A DNA stretch of 64,000 nucleotides. It comes from Verrucomicrobium sp. BvORR106. GTDB lineage: Bacteria > Verrucomicrobiota > Verrucomicrobiia > Verrucomicrobiales > Verrucomicrobiaceae. This document shows, one piece after another, positions 60,226-64,000 of this stretch. Each line of letters opens with the position of its first letter. The stretch's first letter is position 1. The notes under the pieces are model-generated. The model saw only the letters and a program-made list of their open reading frames with translations, was not told the origin of the DNA and made no database searches. The position numbers and the translations under genes are program-made. The DNA is taken from the NCBI RefSeq assembly GCF_000739655.1, contig NZ_BATR01000081.1:1-64000 (forward strand), read 5' to 3'.

Positions 60226-60925
60226 AACCATCACCTGCAAATTCTGCGAGCGCCTGTTTGAGTACGAACCGGTGCTTTTCAATGGTAGGGAAATGTTCCC
60301 CTTGGTCTCCTGCTTTGAATGCACAGCCCTGGAAAGTGAAAAAGCTGAAGAAGCGGATCGAGAGCGGAAACATAAAGATCTCTTGCTGTCCTGGGAAAAG
60401 ATCATCATTGCAGATATCTACAATGAAACTGATCCTTCTCATTCATCTATCAACCCGATCGCGGCGCGACTTTGCCTCCAGTGGAAATTTGAGCGCCGTG
60501 GAAAAGGTCTCGGGCTTGTGGGCAAGACTGGTATCGGAAAGACGCGTTGCTTACACTTGGCGTTGAAACAGGCGCATCTGGCTGGCCACTCCTGCTTTGC
60601 AGTACGGCACACAACATTTGCTGATGCGGTGGAGGCCAGTTACTCAGATGACAAGCAGGAGAGAGCCAGGGCGGCCGATGTCATCAGGCTGGCTAGATTC
60701 TGCGATGTGCTCTTGATGGATGATCTAGGCAAGGCTCGCGCAACCCCATCCAGAGATGAGGCGATTGAAGACCTGATTGAGAGGCGCACTGGTTGCGGCA
60801 GGCCAATTCTTTGGAGTGCCAACTCTGGTGGCGAGTGGCTTATTCAAAGGTTCGGTCCAGACCGCGGGCCAGCCATTGTCCGCAGACTCGCCGAGTTCTG
60901 TGTGATCCCAAATCTACCCCGGTAA
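60188..60925 (+). CDS. DnaC-like helicase loader ATPase
   Basis: 245 residues from ATG 60188. An N-terminal zinc-finger-like pair (CKFC at 17-20, CFEC at 42-45) precedes an AAA+ ATPase core: Walker A GKTGIGKT at 112-119, Walker B DVLLMDDLGKA near 165-176, and a sensor region IEDLIERRTGCGRPILWSAN. It would load the replicative helicase at the iteron origin in the overlapping initiator gene. A degenerate second copy of its last 13 codons lies downstream at 60934-60971. Confidence 0.75.
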   Translation: MEAALKNPNSVSKTITCKFCERLFEYEPVLFNGREMFPLVSCFECTALESEKAEEADRERKHKDLLLSWEKIIIADIYNETDPSHSSINPIAARLCLQWKFERRGKGLGLVGKTGIGKTRCLHLALKQAHLAGHSCFAVRHTTFADAVEASYSDDKQERARAADVIRLARFCDVLLMDDLGKARATPSRDEAIEDLIERRTGCGRPILWSANSGGEWLIQRFGPDRGPAIVRRLAEFCVIPNLPR

Positions 60926-61069
60926 TAGCCGCTATCGTGAGGCGCCTGGCTGAGTTCAGCTGGATACCAGAGTGACTAGAGGTCTAACGATCCCTGACAG
61001 TTCGAGCCATTCGGAATCTCCGGAAGGCTCACATAAGGTGTGAAGCGCATCGATGGGCCGAGCTAGGAG
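60926..61069. repeat. Remnant of a second loader 3' end
   Basis: 60934-60971 translates (other phase) as IVRRLAEFSWIPE, resembling IVRRLAEFCVIP at the end of the loader gene (60875-60912). It is a leftover of recombination between related modules. No gene is seen here. Confidence 0.5.
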
Positions 61070-61630
61070 CTAACCTTTGCCGAAGATCTTGAGCAAAACT
61101 TTCAACGGACTCAGGGCCCTGAGCAATGAGAGCGCACCGTCAAAGAGATAAGGGACAATAAATCGGCAGATATGCCAGGCCTTAACAATATTGATGAATG
61201 ATGGAGTCAGTCCGCGAGCAATCATCTCCCTCTCGTCTTTCTTCAAGTCGGACTGAAGCAGATCAACGTCCTCTCTACAGGCTCTGGGTAACAGGAATCT
61301 GAACTTCCCGAGAACATCCAATTTTCGGATCTGCCTAGCACTATCTATCTCTAAACTTCGGAGCGTGAATCGGACAAGCAAGGTTTGCCCTAAAGCACCT
61401 AAAACCGTCATCAAGGCGATCCAGCTCGCAGTTTCCACCCATTTCTCCGGCCTGAAAATTACAGCCCCCGCACCCAGAATCATCAGCGAGGCAAGACAAC
61501 CGCTCATCAACCATAGTAGGAGTCTTTGCCTCATTCGATACTTCTCCGTGAGGAGGCGTAGCTTGTTAAGACGAATTTCTTGTCTGGAGCGAATCACGCA
61601 GAGCTCACACAGTTTCGGAACACCATTCAT
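61070..61630 (-). CDS. Membrane protein co-transcribed with a PadR-like regulator
   Basis: 186 residues. Two hydrophobic helices lie at about 38-60 (LLWLMSGCLASLMILGAGAV) and 66-88, a charged cytoplasmic-type middle (DLLQSDLKKDEREMIARGLT) follows, and a third hydrophobic part is near the end. Two CxxC-like cysteines are near the start (KLCELC). Its start overlaps the regulator's stop by ATGA, and this regulator-plus-membrane-protein pairing is common for PadR-type genes. Function unknown. Confidence 0.6.
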   Translation of the reverse strand: MNGVPKLCELCVIRSRQEIRLNKLRLLTEKYRMRQRLLLWLMSGCLASLMILGAGAVIFRPEKWVETASWIALMTVLGALGQTLLVRFTLRSLEIDSARQIRKLDVLGKFRFLLPRACREDVDLLQSDLKKDEREMIARGLTPSFINIVKAWHICRFIVPYLFDGALSLLRALSPLKVLLKIFGKG

Positions 61631-61950
61631 GCCAGCCTCCCTTCTAAAAACCCGAATGGAATCGCATGCGATTCCGCCCCAAGGGCTTTGCGGAACTCGA
61701 CCAACTTAATCCTAGCCTGAGCGCCTTTGCCGGAAATCTTGAACAGTCGGACGCGCCCATCCCCGTCTTCGTCTTCACGTACGTCAACCCACCCGGCATC
61801 CTTCAGTCGACGCATTGTTGTGTAAAGGGTTCCGTAGGACATCGACTTGCCAGTCTCTTTCTCGTAGAGTCTGGCCAAGTCTCGCCCGCTTATTTCTCGG
61901 GCCGTGAGCAGCTCAATGAGCGCCCACTCTGTTGGAGATGGCATCTTCAT
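61627..61950 (-). CDS. PadR-like winged-helix regulator
   Basis: 107 residues from ATG 61950 (MKMPSPTEWALIELLTAREI). The sequence ISGRDLARLYEKETGKSMSY, then GTLYTTMRRLKDAGWVDVRE, is the PadR/BlaI-type winged helix (SYGTLY.T..RL...G). I prefer 61950 to the open 61983 because an inverted repeat at 61957-61995 would otherwise lie inside the gene; as an operator it fits immediately upstream. Confidence 0.7.
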   Translation of the reverse strand: MKMPSPTEWALIELLTAREISGRDLARLYEKETGKSMSYGTLYTTMRRLKDAGWVDVREDEDGDGRVRLFKISGKGAQARIKLVEFRKALGAESHAIPFGFLEGRLA

Positions 61951-61956
61951 GCCAAT

Positions 61957-61995
61957 AAGTATACAAGACTGCATGGAATGCACAAGTGTATACTT
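61957..61995. promoter_or_regulatory. Operator-like inverted repeat of the PadR-like gene
   Basis: AAGTATACA (61957-61965) and TGTATACTT (61987-61995) are exact reverse complements, 21 bases apart, directly before the regulator start. The centre is consistent with binding of a dimer or pair of dimers. Confidence 0.6.
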
Positions 61996-62002
61996 TCCTG
62001 GT

Positions 62003-62224
62003 TCACCCCTTTTTCACAGGACGCAGCCAGTACCCGAGAATGGCTCCAATGGACCCAAACGCCCATTTCTGCGTACCATCGTCGTAGCTGCCAAAGAGAA
62101 TCACGCCCAAGCAGCACCCCAGAACGGAGAGGGTGACGACTATTCGCATCAGGTCGTCCGTGGAGAGTGGGGCGATGGGAGGCCGCGATTTGCGCGGGGT
62201 TGGTGGATTTGCCCTGACAAACAT
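62003..62224 (-). CDS. Small membrane protein
   Basis: 73 residues from ATG 62224 (MFVRANPPTPRKSRPPIAPL). A basic N-terminus is followed by two short hydrophobic helices (IVVTLSVLGCCLGVILFGSY and FGSIGAILGYWL). No family is recognised. It lies upstream of the regulator operon on the same strand. Confidence 0.45.
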   Translation of the reverse strand: MFVRANPPTPRKSRPPIAPLSTDDLMRIVVTLSVLGCCLGVILFGSYDDGTQKWAFGSIGAILGYWLRPVKKG

Positions 62225-62437
62225 GGCCCGTAGAGTGGGCCGCGCCCCCCAGAAATAAAAAGGGAAAAGTAGCATACACCGCGGCCTCGACCTATTCCGC
62301 AGGAGGAAGCTACAAGGGGCTGGGGGCGGCGGCCATTTCGTTCAACTTTTGGTAGAACTAGCTACACATCTGAAGCGCTAAGGTGTGGCGCTCGGCTTGG
62401 CCTTGACAATCAAGCGACGGCAACCACCATTTGGTGC

Positions 62438-63277
62438 ATGACCAAACCGAAAGCGGAAAAAGCGGACTCTCCAACTTCTGAAGGCGAGAAGGGCGGTGCG
62501 AAGAAGTGTTTTATCGTGACGCCCTTAGGTATGGACTCAAGCGACATCCGCCGTGCTGCAGATGGTCTGATTGATTCGGTGCTTGAGCCAGTTCTACGTG
62601 AAAAGGGCTTCATACCTATTCCCCCTCACAAGATCGACGATCCAGGCTCGATCACGAGGTCTGTGGTGCAGCACCTCCTTTTCGATGAGTTGGTCATCGC
62701 GAACCTCACGGGACTGAATCCCAATGTTATGTACGAACTCGCCGTGCGCCATTGCACACGAAAACCGGTGATTTGCTTGGCTGAGGACGTGACCAAGCTG
62801 CCGTTTGATATCGCGGTAGAGAGAACCATCTTTTACCGGAACGACATGAAGGGGATAATAGAGCTAAGACCCCAGCTCGAACGGATGATTGATGCTGCCA
62901 TCGCTGATGGTGTCGAAGTGGACAACCCAGTCTACCGTGTTGTGGATGAGACTGTCATCAAATCGACGGGCAAGGTTTCAGACGCCGAAGGATTGTTACT
63001 GCGCCGGTTAGACCGCATCGAACAGTTGATGCAGAAGGCAGAAAGAAGCTCTGGGCCACCTGGTTCAAGGGCACTGAATTCTAGGTACGTGAAATTGAGG
63101 GTCGATCCTTCCTCTGCTTCACTTGTGTCGCAGGTAATGCTTGGATATCCGAACATCATTTATAATCACAGTACAGACGGTACTTTTGAGGTGTACGGGA
63201 ATTCAGAACAGCTGAATGATATTCTCGGCATTCTCCACCGTGCGCAGGCAAAATTTGACACTGTGAGAACCGAATAG
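62438..63277 (+). CDS. Nucleoside 2-deoxyribosyltransferase/TIR-like protein (cargo gene)
   Basis: 279 residues. The core CFIVTPLGMDSSDIRRAADG (24-43), LLFDELVIANLTGLNPNVMY (81-99, directly followed by Glu100) and LAVRHCTRKPVICLAED (101-117) is the fold of nucleoside 2-deoxyribosyltransferases and related TIR-like proteins, with Glu100 in the position of the catalytic acid. A coiled segment (LLLRRLDRIEQLMQKAERSS) and a C-terminal domain of about 80 residues follow. Proteins with this core act as nucleotide- or NAD-cleaving effectors in some anti-phage systems. It is a lone gene between the replication and packaging modules, typical of phage cargo. Confidence 0.7.
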   Translation: MTKPKAEKADSPTSEGEKGGAKKCFIVTPLGMDSSDIRRAADGLIDSVLEPVLREKGFIPIPPHKIDDPGSITRSVVQHLLFDELVIANLTGLNPNVMYELAVRHCTRKPVICLAEDVTKLPFDIAVERTIFYRNDMKGIIELRPQLERMIDAAIADGVEVDNPVYRVVDETVIKSTGKVSDAEGLLLRRLDRIEQLMQKAERSSGPPGSRALNSRYVKLRVDPSSASLVSQVMLGYPNIIYNHSTDGTFEVYGNSEQLNDILGILHRAQAKFDTVRTE

Positions 63278-63281
63278 TGCA

Positions 63282-63863
63282 ATGCCCGCCCTCGCCAACA
63301 TCCGCCATGAGACCTTCGCCCTGCGGGTAGCCGCCGGGGCGTTGGCAGCTGCCGTCTACAGGGAGCTCTTCCCTCGCTGCTCGGTGGCGGCATCCAATGG
63401 CAGCGCGTCGGAACTCCTATCAAACCCAAAGGTTTCTGCCCGGGTAAAAGAGATAAGGGAGGAGATGGCGCAGCAGATGCAGACAGAGGCTTACCTGAGC
63501 CTGGACGAGAAGCGGCGAATGCTGGCAGACATTGCCAGGGTGAATGTGGTGACCCTGATGGATGACAAGGGCGCCCTGGACATCTCCAAGGTGAGGCAGC
63601 TGCCACCCTGGTGCATGCAGGAGCTGACGATCACGGAGCACGAGCGCACGGACAAGGATGGGAATACCACCACTACCAGGCAGATCCGCGTGAAGATGGT
63701 GGACAAGCTCCGGGCCATCGAGCTTGACACCGACCTCGAGGGCACCGGGAAGCCGCCGGTGAACACAAACGCTCGCATTGGGGCCACAAAGCGGGCGAGA
63801 GACTTGCTGAAGAAGCTCCCAGGGCATGGTGGGCACCTCATTGAAGCTGAAACCGCAAAATAG
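63282..63863 (+). CDS. Phage terminase small subunit
   Basis: 193 residues. The helical N-terminal DNA-binding part (VAAGALAAAVYRELFPRCSV, then ASELLSNPKVSARVKEIREE) shows the Terminase_2 pattern (AY...YP.......AS.LL.N.KV...I). A coiled middle (LDEKRRMLADIARVNVVTLM) and a basic C-terminus (TKRARDLLKKLPGHGG) follow. It recognises phage DNA and starts packaging with the large subunit, expected just beyond the right edge. It starts four bases after the cargo gene's stop. Confidence 0.75.
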   Translation: MPALANIRHETFALRVAAGALAAAVYRELFPRCSVAASNGSASELLSNPKVSARVKEIREEMAQQMQTEAYLSLDEKRRMLADIARVNVVTLMDDKGALDISKVRQLPPWCMQELTITEHERTDKDGNTTTTRQIRVKMVDKLRAIELDTDLEGTGKPPVNTNARIGATKRARDLLKKLPGHGGHLIEAETAK

Positions 63864-63909
63864 GGAGCAAAGAGGCTTTTCGTGTCTGATGCATGGGCAA
63901 TGTTGCGCC

Positions 63910-64000
63910 ATGAGCAATATATTCTTGGCCTCTGCTGAGGCTCTAGTTACCCTCGATGGGCTGATGAGCGGCATGATCGGCGTTGTGGTTGGGGCAATCG
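63910..64000 (+). CDS. Partial gene, probable membrane protein
   Basis: ATG 63910 opens MSNIFLASAEALVTLDGLMS followed by GMIGVVVGAI, still open at the window edge. The visible hydrophobic helix suggests a membrane or holin-type protein. No ribosome-binding site is certain. Confidence 0.4.
   Translation, partial: MSNIFLASAEALVTLDGLMSGMIGVVVGAI

Overview
The window looks like a chromosome segment of a high-GC Verrucomicrobiota bacterium (order Verrucomicrobiales, the Verrucomicrobium/Roseimicrobium/Prosthecobacter kind). The strongest evidence is a complete four-gene Verru_Chthon pilin-like cassette behind a PEP-CTERM autotransporter-repeat protein. All family names come from recognising motifs by eye; no database search was run.

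Layout. (1) 1-15109: late genes of a decaying prophage. It holds the truncated end of a large polyvalent protein gene (broken by one TAG and carrying a second reading frame that also looks coding), two tail-fibre genes with a shared N-terminal half, an AlgX/AlgJ-like acetyltransferase and a large membrane protein between them, and a translationally coupled run of small membrane and lysis-type genes ending in DUF1353 and a TIGR02594 endolysin-like protein. (2) 15277-30455: host genes. These include a calcium-binding secreted protein, the PEP-CTERM gene, the Verru_Chthon A-B-C-D operon, a tandem YkuD L,D-transpeptidase and a secreted terpene-cyclase-fold protein. A hairpin repeat with compensatory stem changes is scattered through this part. 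(3) 31204-41338: a run of minus-strand single genes, several of which resemble immunity proteins of polymorphic toxin systems (DUF2185/Imm33, DUF4261, others unnamed). They are separated by interspersed repeats and a 221-bp MITE. A lipoprotein with a ZipA C-terminal-like domain and a Sel1-repeat protein lie among them. (4) 41922-43160: a CPBP protease gene and tRNA-Leu(UAG). (5) 43160 to the right edge: the early half of a second prophage or integrative element, apparently integrated at the tRNA-Leu.

The second element reads in lambda-like order. It starts with a tyrosine integrase, then an AT-richer three-gene cargo cassette (TIGR04255 protein plus two unknowns), an RHH regulator with a palindromic operator, an XRE repressor facing a divergent early promoter, and early genes. 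Next come Erf annealing protein and RecE-like exonuclease, two SF2 helicases, a DNA methyltransferase, RusA resolvase and a DndC-like PP-loop protein. A replication initiator carrying about seven palindromic iterons inside its own gene (probable origin) is followed by a DnaC-like loader. A PadR/membrane-protein pair, a nucleoside-deoxyribosyltransferase-like cargo gene and the small terminase subunit complete it. The element continues past the window.

Best candidates for undescribed biology are the integrase-adjacent TIGR04255 three-gene cassette, the overprinted WTP-repeat frame in the polyvalent gene, the repeat-separated array of orphan immunity-like genes, and the paired tail fibres flanking surface-modification genes.
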